Source: Verrucomicrobiota bacterium
Lineage (GTDB): Bacteria > Verrucomicrobiota > Verrucomicrobiia > JABWAM01
Direction: 5' to 3'
Assembly: GCA_023269615.1 (NCBI GenBank)
Contig: JAHFSY010000016.1
Location: forward strand, 1-64,000
DNA: 64,000 bases
The notes beneath the pieces were generated by a model. It saw only the letters and a program-made list of their open reading frames with translations, made no database searches and was not told where the DNA came from. Below, piece by piece: positions 25,475 through 34,381 of this stretch. The first letter of the stretch is position 1, and each line of letters opens with the position of its first letter. A program made the position numbers and the translations under genes.

Positions 25475-26014
25475 ATGAGACAGAAATCCAAGCATGATGG
25501 CATGAAGCGATTGTTTTCAGTCCGTGGAGATCGGGTCCGAAGCATTGCGCTGTCCCTGTTGTTTCTGTGGGTGATGGCGGCTGCGCCGGCATGGGCGGCG
25601 CATCACCAGGCCACGGACTCCGGCTCTGGAAGCCTCGAAATCAAAGGGAACGGCGCGCCCGAGCAACCGGCCATCCAGGTGCCGTCGAAGCGCTCCACCG
25701 CCAACGGAGTGTTGAGTGAGACGGGGCAGGGCATCACGGAGATTTTTTCAAGCGACCTTGCCTTGAGTATTTCGCTGGGCGACGTCCTTGCGCTGGTCAT
25801 CGTTGTGAATGTCCTTGCACTGTTCAACAAGCCACGTTTCATCATGGCGGTGAGTTACTTTTTTTGTCTCAAGTGGGTGTTCTGGTCGAATTACAAGGAA
25901 CTGTTCGGGCATTCGGATTCCATCGCCACCGCCAGCAGTTTCATTTTTGTGCTTTGCGGAATTCTCACGACGGTGTTGTTCGTGATGGACCGGTTCAATT
26001 CGAGGAACACTTGA
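25475..26014 (+). CDS. Small membrane protein of unknown function
   Basis: Starts are possible at 25475 or 25502; the longer upstream frame is only REP sequence. A signal peptide (MKRLFSVRG to APAWAAHH) is followed by a Ser/Thr/Gly-rich linker. Three hydrophobic helices then come near the end: SLGDVLALVIVVNVLALF, FIMAVSYFFCLKWVFW and SSFIFVLCGILTTVLFVM. The last 20 bases overlap the end of the convergent waaA gene. No family recognised; probably an inner-membrane protein of about 170-180 residues. Confidence 0.65.
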   Translation: MRQKSKHDGMKRLFSVRGDRVRSIALSLLFLWVMAAAPAWAAHHQATDSGSGSLEIKGNGAPEQPAIQVPSKRSTANGVLSETGQGITEIFSSDLALSISLGDVLALVIVVNVLALFNKPRFIMAVSYFFCLKWVFWSNYKELFGHSDSIATASSFIFVLCGILTTVLFVMDRFNSRNT

Positions 26015-27290
26015 GAACGCGCTGCAGCTCTCGGACGGTTCGATCCATGGCTCCGCGGTTTTGACGGATCACTTCCAGGGCTTTTTTACCGAGCCCGGAC
26101 TGTTCGCCCGGATTTTTCAGCAAGCGGTTTGTATGGGCTTCGAGTTCGGCGGCATTGGCGAACTGGATGGCGGCGCCGGCTTTCAGGAAGTCGGCCGCAA
26201 TGGTCGGAAAATTTTCCATGTGCGGGCCGAAGAGCACCGGTTTTCCGAAGGCGGCAGGCTCGATGATGTTCTGGCCTCCGTGACCGACCAGGCTTTTTCC
26301 CATGAAGATGACCGTGGCCCGTTCGTAAAGGTACTTGAGTTCGCCCGTGGTGTTCAGCAGGAGGATGTCGGCTGAAGGAGTCTGGGGGTTGATTTCCGAG
26401 CGCAGGATGAATGATTCCCCCCGTTCCCGCAGCAGGCTCGTGATTTCCGGGGAGCGTTCCACATGGCGGGGCGCGAGGGCGAGGGCAAGTTTTGGGTGAT
26501 TCTTTCGGAGACGGGTGAAGATTTCCAGGACGATTTCCTCTTCGCCGGGGTGGGTGCTGCCGGCGACCCAGAGCGGACGGTCCTTGAGAAAGGCGATGTC
26601 AGACATGAGGCGTGCCCGCCGGTCCGTCTCCGCGCCGAGTGCGGTGTCGTACTTGAGGCTGCCCACCACGTGGAGCGAAGGCTTGGGGAAGCCCAGTTGT
26701 TCGAGGCGTTGGAGGTCGTCATGCGACTGGAGGGTGACGAGATGGAAGGCATGGAAGGCGCGGGCGAAGAGCCATTGGAAGCGTTTGTAGCGTGGCTGAC
26801 AGCGTTCGGAGAGTCGCGCGTTGAGCAGTGCGACGGGGAGATTGCGTCCCTGGCAGAAGCGGAGGTGGTTCGGCCAGAGTTCGGCCTCGATGAGGATGAG
26901 GGCCTGGGGCGAGAGCCGGCGATGCACATTTCCGAAGCAGAAGATGCTGTCGAGCGGGTAGTAGATGAGAGGGATGTTGGGGGGGAGCTTGCGGGCGGCC
27001 TGGGCGTGGCCGGTGGATGTTGTGGTGGAGAGGATGAGCGGGGGCGGCGACGGCCATTCCAGGATTTTCTGGATGAGCACCAGGGCCAGGTCCACTTCGC
27101 CGACGCTCACGGCGTGGATCCACACCGGGCGTTTCCCTTTAATCCGCCTGAATTTCGCCTCGGACAGACAACCGAACCGCTCCATGAAGCCGCGCGCGTA
27201 CCCACCCCGCCGCTTCATGCGCAGGAGATAATAGGGGCTGGCCAGGAGAAGGCCGGCCCAGAACACGAATTCATAGATCCACCACATCAT
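25995..27290 (-). CDS. waaA: 3-deoxy-D-manno-octulosonic acid (KDO) transferase
   Basis: Adds KDO to lipid A at the inner face of the cytoplasmic membrane. The 431-residue protein has an N-terminal membrane helix and the family landmarks IHAVSVGEV (about 58-66), ILIEAELWPNHLRF, HVVGSLKYD, VAGSTHPGEEE, LALAPRHVER and SLVGHGGQNIIEPAAFGKPV. Length and motifs fit fully. Its start overlaps the stop of the upstream TPR gene (ATGA, 27287-27290), so both are likely cotranscribed, perhaps from rlmN. Its presence shows that the organism makes KDO-containing lipopolysaccharide. Confidence 0.95.
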   Translation of the reverse strand: MMWWIYEFVFWAGLLLASPYYLLRMKRRGGYARGFMERFGCLSEAKFRRIKGKRPVWIHAVSVGEVDLALVLIQKILEWPSPPPLILSTTTSTGHAQAARKLPPNIPLIYYPLDSIFCFGNVHRRLSPQALILIEAELWPNHLRFCQGRNLPVALLNARLSERCQPRYKRFQWLFARAFHAFHLVTLQSHDDLQRLEQLGFPKPSLHVVGSLKYDTALGAETDRRARLMSDIAFLKDRPLWVAGSTHPGEEEIVLEIFTRLRKNHPKLALALAPRHVERSPEITSLLRERGESFILRSEINPQTPSADILLLNTTGELKYLYERATVIFMGKSLVGHGGQNIIEPAAFGKPVLFGPHMENFPTIAADFLKAGAAIQFANAAELEAHTNRLLKNPGEQSGLGKKALEVIRQNRGAMDRTVRELQRVLKCSSN

Positions 27291-28693
27291 CCCTTGCCTG
27301 ACTGGTCTTTGTAGTAGTCCTCGATTTTCTTGCTGACATCCTTGAAATTCACGTCGGCGTCATAAATGATCTTGTATTGGTCGATCGCGTCCGCCGTCTT
27401 GTTCATCAGTTCGTAGGTGCCGCCGAGATTGTAGAGGATGTCCTTTTTCAGGTTGTCCATGACGAGGCAGGCATCCGACGCGGCCTTGAAACGTTGCGCC
27501 GCCATGTCGTACATGCCCTTGGTTTTGAAGCACTGCCCGATGAAATTGACGCAGGCATTTTTGTTCTTGGGGTTGTTTGCGGCCGTTTGGAATTCCGGGA
27601 TGGCCTTGTCGATCAAGTTGTTGCGGAAGTAGATTTTCGCCAGCTCGAATTTGATGTCGAGGTCGTTGGGATAGCGGCGTGTCCGGCTTTCGCATTCCTC
27701 CATGATCACGGCTTCCTGCTGTTGTTTGAGAGCCTGGAGTTCCTGTTGGAGCGTTTCGTTTTGAGGGTCGGCTGCGAGTTGGGCCTCCTTCTGGGTGGTG
27801 GCGTATGCAATTCTTTTGACCCTGGCCTCGGAGGCGAGCCGTTCCAGGTTGCCATCGGCGCCCTTGGTCAGTTCAAAGGCATGGTTGTAGCAATCGATGG
27901 CATAATCGAAGTTATTGGATTGCACGGCAAAGTCGGCGAGTTTTTTCCAGTGGCTGACATTCAGCGGCTCTTGTTCCGTGAGCTTGTAGAGTTCCTCCAT
28001 CTGGACGCGGATGACATCCTCATCCTTGAAAACCTTGGCAACATTTTCGAGGGACTGTGCCTCATCCTTGTCCTTGATATTGTCGCGGTACGATCCTTCC
28101 CAGCTCCCTTGTTCCATCGCTTCATTGGCCGTGGCATTTTTCATTCCCTGGAAAGCCTCGGCGTGGGATGGTTGGATCTCGAGGACCTTTTCAAAGCACT
28201 CGCGTCCCTTGTCCGCCTGTCCGCTTTCCTGGTAAAGCCGTCCGAGTTCCATCAGCACATCGATGCTGTTGGGATTGGCCTCCCGCGCGATTTCCCACGC
28301 GGCACTGACGGCCGTCTGCCAAAGCTGCAAGGCCTCGGCCGCCTGGGCGAGGGTCTTTAGCGCGGACATGTTGTAAGGATTGCTGTTCAAAGCCTGCTCC
28401 GCGGACTCCATCGCCTTGGCCGGCTCCTTGTTGATGCTGGTCATCGCCTTGGCCACGGAAGTTGAGCCGGCCACTGAACTGAAAATCTTGCTCATGGCCC
28501 CGCCGCTCTTGAATTTCTTGATCTGCGCTTTTCGCAGAAGCAGGCGGGCCTTGATAAAGGCCGGCTCCATCGCGCAGGTTTTGCAAAGATAATCCATCGC
28601 CATGTCGAGGTTGCCACGCTCGATGGCTGTCATGCCCTTTTCATAAAAATCACGGGCCTGCTTGCTCGCTTGTTGGATGGTCTTTTCTGCCAC
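27287..28693 (-). CDS. Tetratricopeptide repeat protein
   Basis: A 468-residue cytoplasmic protein without signal peptide, built of TPR units. Clear ones are residues 12-45 (ARDFYEKGMTAIERGNLDMA), 150-180 (VLMELGRLYQESGQADKGRE) and 365-450 (KFELAKIYFRNNLIDKAIPE, ILYNLGGTYELMNKTADAID). A long charged coiled-coil-like helix (about 300-330) carries Gln and Glu runs. Verrucomicrobia and planctomycetes have similar TPR proteins, but I cannot name a partner. It is coupled to waaA by a four-base overlap and lies 33 bases after rlmN. Confidence 0.85.
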   Translation of the reverse strand: MAEKTIQQASKQARDFYEKGMTAIERGNLDMAMDYLCKTCAMEPAFIKARLLLRKAQIKKFKSGGAMSKIFSSVAGSTSVAKAMTSINKEPAKAMESAEQALNSNPYNMSALKTLAQAAEALQLWQTAVSAAWEIAREANPNSIDVLMELGRLYQESGQADKGRECFEKVLEIQPSHAEAFQGMKNATANEAMEQGSWEGSYRDNIKDKDEAQSLENVAKVFKDEDVIRVQMEELYKLTEQEPLNVSHWKKLADFAVQSNNFDYAIDCYNHAFELTKGADGNLERLASEARVKRIAYATTQKEAQLAADPQNETLQQELQALKQQQEAVIMEECESRTRRYPNDLDIKFELAKIYFRNNLIDKAIPEFQTAANNPKNKNACVNFIGQCFKTKGMYDMAAQRFKAASDACLVMDNLKKDILYNLGGTYELMNKTADAIDQYKIIYDADVNFKDVSKKIEDYYKDQSGKG

Positions 28694-28726
28694 AGCGCCA
28701 CAATTTATGTCAGAAAATGAATCCGG

Positions 28727-29791
28727 TCAATCCGCTTCCCTCATCTCGCGAAGGCGCAACTGGCCGCATGCCGCATCAATGTCATGCCCTTTCTCCATGC
28801 GGAGGGTGGCTGTGACGCCCAGCCGGCCCAGCTCGTCGCGAAATTTCAGGCACTGTTCGTCAGTCGGGCGCTTGAAGCCGGTCTCGGGAACTTCGTTGAA
28901 CGGAATGAGGTTGATCTTGGCGTGGCACCGGCGGGCGAGGTCGGCGAGGGGTGGGGCTTCGCGAAGGTCGTTGTTCACGCCGTCGAGCAGGATGTATTCG
29001 AAGGTGATGAGACGGCCCCGGATGTTCTGGTACTCCTCGCAGGCGGCGACCAGTTCCGCGAGCGGGTATTTGCGGTTGACGGGCATGATGCGGTCGCGCA
29101 CCTCGTCGCGCGCTCCGTGCAGCGAGATGGCAAGGCGCACCTGCAGGTCTTCATTCGCCAGCTGTCGGATTTGTGGCGCCAGGCCGCTCGTGGAGATCGT
29201 GATCTTGCGGGCGCCCAGCCCGAGGCCCCAGGGCGCGTTGAGAATGCGGATCGCGCGAAGAAGATTCGCGTAATTGGCCAGCGGCTCACCCATCCCCATG
29301 AAAACAAGGTTGTTGATCTTTTGCCCGCCCTCGCGTTCCGCAAGGATCATTTCGCCCACGATCTCGTCCGATGTGAGATTGCGGCGAAAGCCATCGAGCC
29401 CGCTCGCACAGAATTTGCACCCGTACGCGCACCCCACCTGCGTCGAAACGCACAGCGTGTGGCGCTCGGAGCGGTCGCCATACAATCCCACGGAAGCGGG
29501 GATCAGGACGGTCTCCACCAGCTGGTCGTCGCGCAACTTGACGAGAAACTTGCGCGTGGTGTCAGCCGATCCCTGGGCGCGTGCGACCGACGGGAGCTGC
29601 AGTGTGAAATCGCTGGAAAGCGCATCGCGGAGCGACCTGGGAAGGTTGGACATTTCCGGAATGGCGGATGCGCGCTTGGCATAGAGCCAGTCGAGAATTT
29701 GCGCGGCGCGAAATTTGGGCTGGCTGTGGCGCGCGCAGAAATCGAGAAGGTCGCCTTCCGTCAGGCTTCGCAGATCGGGCTTGTCGCTCAT
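28727..29791 (-). CDS. rlmN: 23S rRNA (adenine-2503-C2)-methyltransferase
   Basis: A radical-SAM enzyme that methylates A2503 of 23S rRNA and A37 of some tRNAs. Start ATG 29791 gives 354 residues, the family length; the longer frame upstream is REP sequence. The cluster-binding cysteines are C121, C125 and C128 (CAYGCKFC), followed by FMGMGEPLANY and ISTSGLAP. The second catalytic Cys is present near the end (DAACGQL). The 29804-29865 palindrome pair begins 12 bases before the start codon, so the leader of the mRNA could be highly structured. Confidence 0.95.
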   Translation of the reverse strand: MSDKPDLRSLTEGDLLDFCARHSQPKFRAAQILDWLYAKRASAIPEMSNLPRSLRDALSSDFTLQLPSVARAQGSADTTRKFLVKLRDDQLVETVLIPASVGLYGDRSERHTLCVSTQVGCAYGCKFCASGLDGFRRNLTSDEIVGEMILAEREGGQKINNLVFMGMGEPLANYANLLRAIRILNAPWGLGLGARKITISTSGLAPQIRQLANEDLQVRLAISLHGARDEVRDRIMPVNRKYPLAELVAACEEYQNIRGRLITFEYILLDGVNNDLREAPPLADLARRCHAKINLIPFNEVPETGFKRPTDEQCLKFRDELGRLGVTATLRMEKGHDIDAACGQLRLREMREAD

Positions 29792-29803
29792 GTCCCATGT
29801 CCT

Positions 29804-29865
29804 GTAGGAGCCGATGCCATCGGCGACCGGAGGGCACCCTGATCGCCGCTGACAGCGGCTCCTAC
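29804..29865. repeat. REP pair, family GTAGGAGCC
   Basis: The element runs from GTAG (29804-29807) to CTAC (29862-29865). The left hairpin is GCCGAT-GCC-ATCGGC. The right, on the minus strand, is GCCGCT-GTC-AGCGGC. Only the two variable stem positions differ, and they stay paired. It sits 12 bases upstream of rlmN. Confidence 0.8.
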
Positions 29866-29915
29866 AAGGGCAGGGCAGGGTGGCGTCGTGTGGATCACAA
29901 AGCGGGGACAGGCTG

Positions 29916-32021
29916 TCATGTCCGCAACGCCTCGGCGAGTTCGAGCGTGAGCCGCGAGCTGGCGAGGAATCCCTGGGGATCGTCACCCGTGGCGTCGCGC
30001 GAGGTGATCATCGCCGCGAAGGCGTCCAGTGCCTCGCGATGGCCCTTGCTCTTCCATCGGTCCTGTGTCGTGTGCGAGTCATTCTGGAACGCATGAAGTT
30101 CAAGAAAATCCTCGGCCACCCAACGCGTGGCCTGCTGCTGGATTTCAACCCGTTCCTTCGCCCCCTCGTTTTTCCAGGCGGGCTGGAATCGCAGGTGAGC
30201 GCGGCTCGAATCCGCAAAGCGCAGGAAGACATCCGCCTCGCCGTGAAGTCCCGGGATCACCGCCCGCGATTCCAGGGGGGAAGCGGTGAACCACAGGATC
30301 CAATCCACCGCATGGCAGACCTCGCCCACAAAACGTCCGCCTTGCGAGGGATCGTCGTACCATTCGCCCGACGGCATGGGCGTGCAACGGAAAAGATAGC
30401 GGACGTCAACGGGCTTCGATTCTCTTGCGCGCCACGCGGCCAGTTTTTGCGACAGCGGGGCGTGGCGGCGGTTGAATCCCACGAACAAGGCGGGGCGTCC
30501 GCCGTAGGGCGAACGCGCGTCGTGGTGCGCCTTCTCGATGCGGGCCAGTTCCGCGAGTGAAATGCAAAGGGGTTTCTCCACGTACACGTGTTTTCCGGCG
30601 TTCAACGCCGCGATGACCTGCTCGGCATGGCGCGCGTGCGGCGTGGCGATGAGCAGGGCGGAAGTCTCGGGGTCGGCAATCGCCTTGTGCAGGTCGCAGG
30701 TGGCATAGGCGGCGTTGAAACGCGAGGCCACGACGGCTGCGCGGGCGGGTGTGCGGCCCACCACGGCGCGCAAATGAAACTTGTCACGGGCCTTCAGCAG
30801 GTTGGGGAGATGCGATTCCGAGGCGAAACGGCCCCCGCCAACCACGGCAATCCCGACAGCACCCGCATCCGCATGCGAGCGCTGCGGCTCCACCATCCGC
30901 GTCGGCGAAGGCGCCGAGGCCGAGTATTTGAAGAGAGTGAGCACCGTCGGCGACTGGTTCAGCGTGGAATAAGCCGAGGGCGCATCGCCAAATGGAATGA
31001 CCTGCGGCCGCATCAGCGACGGCACGATCCGCCCTTCACCAAGCCAGCGGACAAAGAGCTCCATGTTCCGCCGCACGGTCCCGCGCCCGTGTTCCACCGG
31101 GTAATCCTGGTCGAGGCGCTCATAGGCCGGGTCATAGCGCCCCTCGCCGTAGGCGGCGGAAATCCGGATTTCGAGTTCCTTCTCATAGCCCGCTTCCCTG
31201 GGGAGATGGATGGGGAATTCCCCGACGATCACGATCCGCCCGCGCTTGCGGCAAAGGGTGGCGGCGTGGCGCATCACCTCGTCGGAGTCGGACTTCACGC
31301 AGAGGAAAACCGCGTCGAGACCGCCGCCATGCGCGGTGGCGTAAGAGGCTTTTTCAAAATCATAGGATGTCGGGTCAATGTCCTCGGCGCCGGCACGCGC
31401 GGCATCAGTGCGCCGGGATTCGACGGGGTCGAACGCCAGCACGCGGTGACCCGAGGCTCGCAATGCCTGCACGGTGAACTGCCCGATGGCGCCGAGGCCA
31501 AACACGGCGACCTTGGCGCCAGCGGAAAGATCCGCCCGCCGCATCGCGTGAATGCCCACGCATGCGAGGGCCGCCACGCACGCGTCCTTCGCCATGTCGG
31601 GTTTCGGAAGCCGGGCGCAGAAAAGGCGTGGCACCGCGGCCATGTGGCCATGACCTGCGCCCGGGCCCGAGGCGGCCACCCAGTCGCCCGGCCTGAAATC
31701 CTCGACGGCGGAGCCCACGCGGGTCACACGCCCTGCGAGCGAATAGCCGAGGGGGATTGGTTTTTCCACGCTGGCCTCAACCTTGGCCAGCGTGTCCTTC
31801 CATCCCCGTCGTTCGAGCGATTTTTTGACCTTCTCCCATGAGCGGAAACCCTTGCGGACCATTCCCACGACATCACTGGGTTGTGAGGCAAGCGCGGCGA
31901 GTTCTGTGCCCGGACTGACGGCGGAGTAGGCGGTTTCGATCAGGACTTCGTTTTCCGCCGGCACCGGATCCGGAGCATCCATGAGCTCGACGGCTCCTTT
32001 GCGCGCGATCAGAAGTTGCAT
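29916..32021 (-). CDS. Bi-domain oxidoreductase: zinc-type alcohol dehydrogenase fused to Gfo/Idh/MocA domain
   Basis: One 701-residue chain with two dehydrogenase modules. Residues 1-345 are a medium-chain dehydrogenase: a GroES-like start with AYSAVSPGTELA, then the Rossmann motif VFGLGAIGQFTVQALRASG. Residues 385-690 are a Gfo/Idh/MocA module: GIAVVGGGRFASESH, VYVEKPLC, and a C-terminal sheet. Such fusions are known in bacterial polysaccharide or capsule gene clusters, where they are thought to act on nucleotide sugars. Here a sugar nucleotidyltransferase and waaA are nearby. The dehydrogenase half starts with an Arg-Lys-Gly rather than the classic zinc Cys segment, so zinc dependence is uncertain. 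Confidence 0.88.
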   Translation of the reverse strand: MQLLIARKGAVELMDAPDPVPAENEVLIETAYSAVSPGTELAALASQPSDVVGMVRKGFRSWEKVKKSLERRGWKDTLAKVEASVEKPIPLGYSLAGRVTRVGSAVEDFRPGDWVAASGPGAGHGHMAAVPRLFCARLPKPDMAKDACVAALACVGIHAMRRADLSAGAKVAVFGLGAIGQFTVQALRASGHRVLAFDPVESRRTDAARAGAEDIDPTSYDFEKASYATAHGGGLDAVFLCVKSDSDEVMRHAATLCRKRGRIVIVGEFPIHLPREAGYEKELEIRISAAYGEGRYDPAYERLDQDYPVEHGRGTVRRNMELFVRWLGEGRIVPSLMRPQVIPFGDAPSAYSTLNQSPTVLTLFKYSASAPSPTRMVEPQRSHADAGAVGIAVVGGGRFASESHLPNLLKARDKFHLRAVVGRTPARAAVVASRFNAAYATCDLHKAIADPETSALLIATPHARHAEQVIAALNAGKHVYVEKPLCISLAELARIEKAHHDARSPYGGRPALFVGFNRRHAPLSQKLAAWRARESKPVDVRYLFRCTPMPSGEWYDDPSQGGRFVGEVCHAVDWILWFTASPLESRAVIPGLHGEADVFLRFADSSRAHLRFQPAWKNEGAKERVEIQQQATRWVAEDFLELHAFQNDSHTTQDRWKSKGHREALDAFAAMITSRDATGDDPQGFLASSRLTLELAEALRT

Positions 32022-32079
32022 CGAGGGAAGCTACAGCTTTCTTGGTTGAAGTTGAAGGACAAACAAGGGACTCGGAGTT

Positions 32080-32100
32080 GAAACACCAAGGCACCAAGAT
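32080..32100. repeat. Short CACCAAGGCACCAAG-type repeat
   Basis: AACACCAAGGCACCAAGAT is a short low-complexity repeat. Related sequences occur at 41213-41240 and 43827-43878. It directly precedes the 209-bp inverted-repeat element. Confidence 0.5.
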
Positions 32101-32106
32101 CGGAGA

Positions 32107-32315
32107 GGAGAGGTTCGCGCAAAGACGCAAAGGTCGGAAGATCTGAAGGGAATCGCCTCACACGCCGCGGCGTGCCGCGACATGTGAGGCGATTCGGTCA
32201 GTCCTTTTTCAGAATTGAAGGCATGAAACTGCGCCATCCTGATCGAAAATTTCGTTTTCGATCAGGATGGCGCGGTTGGGATCAAGGGCCTTTGCGCCTT
32301 TGCGCGAACCTCTCC
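32107..32315. mobile_element. MITE-like element with 27-bp terminal inverted repeats and two long hairpins
   Basis: The ends are inverted copies matching at 26 of 27 bases (32107-32133 and 32289-32315, containing CGCGCAAAG-CGCAAAGG). Inside are a 13-bp perfect stem (32150-32162 with 32183-32195, GAATCGCCTCACA/TGTGAGGCGATTC) and a 19-bp perfect stem with a 5-base loop (32231-32249 with 32255-32273). There is no open reading frame of note. A related, right-truncated copy is at 35784-35955. It fills the space between the bi-domain oxidoreductase and metK. Confidence 0.75.
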
Positions 32316-32329
32316 GCCTCCGTCTCCGA

Positions 32330-33514
32330 TCAGAGGCCTGCAGCTCTTGCGAGATCCTTCGCCTTGTCGCGGCGCTCCCACGTGATCGTGGACAGGTCAT
32401 CCTCACGGCCGAAATGGCCGTAGTTGGTGGTCTTGCGGTAGATGGGACGCAGGAGATTGAGCTGCTTGATGATCGCGGCGGGCTTGAAGCTGAACACTTC
32501 GCGGATGGCCTTTTCGATCTTCTGGTCGGAAACCTTGCCGGTGCCAAAGGTGTCAACACAAAGCGAGACAGGTTCAGGGAAGCCGATGGCGTATGCGAAT
32601 TGAATTTCACAACGGGTGGCCAGGCCGGAAGCGACCACATTCTTGGCGACATAACGCCCCATATAGGCCGCGCTGCGGTCCACTTTGGATGGATCCTTGC
32701 CAGAGAAAGCGCCGCCGCCATGGCGACCCATGCCGCCGTAGCTGTCCACGATGATCTTGCGGCCGGTAAGCCCGCTGTCGCCCTCGGGGCCGCCCACGAC
32801 GAATCGCCCGGTCGGGTTCACGAGGTAGCGCGTTTTCTTGTCGAGCAGATGGCGTGGCATGGTCTTGTGAATGATCTCGCGCACGATGGTCTCGTGGATT
32901 TTGCGGTGCTTCACGTCGTCCGAGTGCATGGTGGAAACCACCACGGCGTCAATGCGCAACACGCGATGGCCCTCGTATTCGACGGAGACCTGGGTCTTGG
33001 CGTCGGGGCGCAGCCAGTCGATGTAACCGAGCTTGCGCGCGCGGGCCATGGCGCGCCCCAGCTTGTGCGCGTACATGATGGGTGCGGGCATGAGCTCGGG
33101 CGTTTCCGTGCAGGCGTAGCCGAACATCAATCCCTGGTCGCCAGCCCCCTGCTCGGCGGTTTTCTTTCCCTCTGCCCGGCGGGCGTCCACGCCCTGGGCA
33201 ATGTCGGGGCTCTGGCGCAGCAGGGCGGTAAGGATCTGGCAGGTCTTGTGGTTGAAAAGGGCGTGGGGATCGGTATAGCCGATCTCCTCGATGGCCTGGC
33301 GCACCACTTTGGGATAATCGAAGTCCGCACGCGTCGTGATTTCGCCGGCGATGACGACCAGGTTCGACTTGGCGAGCGTCTCGCACGCCACGCGGCTGTT
33401 GCGGTCCTGTTCAAGGCAGGCGTCCAGGATGCTGTCGGAGATGGTGTCGCAGACTTTGTCCGGATGACCCTCGGTCACGGACTCCGATGAAAAGATGTAG
33501 CGTCGGTTAGGCAT
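32330..33514 (-). CDS. metK: S-adenosylmethionine synthase
   Basis: Makes S-adenosylmethionine from methionine and ATP. Start ATG 33514 gives 394 residues, the normal size. Diagnostic motifs are [14 protein letters not shown] at the N-terminus, [13 protein letters not shown], the lysine-rich [19 protein letters not shown] and a final [17 protein letters not shown]. It lies 16 bases after the nucleotidyltransferase gene, so they may share a transcript. No SAM riboswitch is visible in the 16-base gap or in front of the upstream gene. mtnA at 12925 recycles the methylthioadenosine by-product. Confidence 0.97.
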   Translation of the reverse strand: MPNRRYIFSSESVTEGHPDKVCDTISDSILDACLEQDRNSRVACETLAKSNLVVIAGEITTRADFDYPKVVRQAIEEIGYTDPHALFNHKTCQILTALLRQSPDIAQGVDARRAEGKKTAEQGAGDQGLMFGYACTETPELMPAPIMYAHKLGRAMARARKLGYIDWLRPDAKTQVSVEYEGHRVLRIDAVVVSTMHSDDVKHRKIHETIVREIIHKTMPRHLLDKKTRYLVNPTGRFVVGGPEGDSGLTGRKIIVDSYGGMGRHGGGAFSGKDPSKVDRSAAYMGRYVAKNVVASGLATRCEIQFAYAIGFPEPVSLCVDTFGTGKVSDQKIEKAIREVFSFKPAAIIKQLNLLRPIYRKTTNYGHFGREDDLSTITWERRDKAKDLARAAGL

Positions 33515-33530
33515 AAGGGCGGAAAGGGTG

Positions 33531-34283
33531 TCAGGATTTTTCGAGGTTCGCAAACACTTTGTTCGCTTCATCGTAAGTTTCACGGCTGCCGATGTCGAGC
33601 CACTGGCCGCGGACAAGCCACGTGAAGACGGGCTGGCGTGTGTAGAGCCACTGGACGAGACGGCCGGGCTGGTCGGGGTTGTTTCCCTCGGTAATGTACT
33701 GACGGATCAGGGGCAGCGCGGCGCGCGGATAATGATAGAGTGCAATGGCGGTGACGGTGCTGCGGGGCTCCTTCGGCTTTTCCTCGAAATGGGTGACGCG
33801 CCCATCCTTGTCCATGGTGATGTTGTTGTACTTTTTGATCGCCTCGAGGTCGCCCACGTCATAAACGCCGATCAGGATTCCTTTTTTTCTGGCATCCTTG
33901 ACGTAGGCATTGAGATGACCGCTGAAGAGGTTGTCGCCGGCGACCACGATCAGGTCGTCATCGAGTGCGGTCTCCTTCATCACGAAATGAATGTCGCCGA
34001 TGGCGCCGAGCTTGTCGGTGTCGGAGGTGGTGCGGTCGTCAAAAATCCGGATACGGCGGCCCTGGTATCGCGAGGAAGCCTCCCCGGCCCATCGCTCGAA
34101 GTGCCCTGCGAATTTGTGGTTGGTGACGACATGGATTTCGTCAATTTCAGGGGAATCGTTGAATTTTTCGATCACGTGGTCAATCATGGGCTTGCCGGCG
34201 ACGGGCAGGAGAGGCTTGGGCTGGTCCAGCGTGAGCGGGTAGAGACGGGTGGCGTAGCCGGCAGCAAGGATGAGGAGTTTCAT
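33531..34283 (-). CDS. Sugar nucleotidyltransferase (NDP-sugar pyrophosphorylase family)
   Basis: Start ATG 34283 gives 250 residues that open with the signature [20 protein letters not shown], then [15 protein letters not shown]. Further motifs are [15 protein letters not shown] (metal-binding Asp) and [10 protein letters not shown]. These match the glucose-1-phosphate thymidylyltransferase/RfbA-type fold, which activates a sugar phosphate with a nucleoside triphosphate for envelope glycans. The exact sugar and nucleotide are not predictable. The upstream region is an AT-rich inverted repeat (34306-34376). Confidence 0.9.
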   Translation of the reverse strand: MKLLILAAGYATRLYPLTLDQPKPLLPVAGKPMIDHVIEKFNDSPEIDEIHVVTNHKFAGHFERWAGEASSRYQGRRIRIFDDRTTSDTDKLGAIGDIHFVMKETALDDDLIVVAGDNLFSGHLNAYVKDARKKGILIGVYDVGDLEAIKKYNNITMDKDGRVTHFEEKPKEPRSTVTAIALYHYPRAALPLIRQYITEGNNPDQPGRLVQWLYTRQPVFTWLVRGQWLDIGSRETYDEANKVFANLEKS

Positions 34284-34305
34284 GGCGGGGGCATTTAACA
34301 TTTAG

Positions 34306-34376
34306 CATGGAACATTTATCATTTAACAATCATGGTACTTCGTCCATCTTCCATGTTAAATGCTAAATGTTCCATG
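34306..34376. repeat. AT-rich inverted repeat between divergent genes
   Basis: The left arm (34306-34335, CATGGAACATTTATCATTTA onward) and the right arm (34351-34376, reading CATGGAACATTTAGCATTTA on the minus strand) are near-perfect inverted copies with a 15-base loop. A further partial copy starts at 34292. It occupies the whole spacer between the nucleotidyltransferase and the divergent gene at 34382, so it may affect both promoters. Confidence 0.6.
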
Positions 34377-34381
34377 TTGGG

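Noticed and set aside
33515-34380. SAM riboswitch controlling metK
   Set aside because: The gap before metK is only 16 bases, and the region before the upstream gene is an AT-rich inverted repeat without the conserved riboswitch elements.
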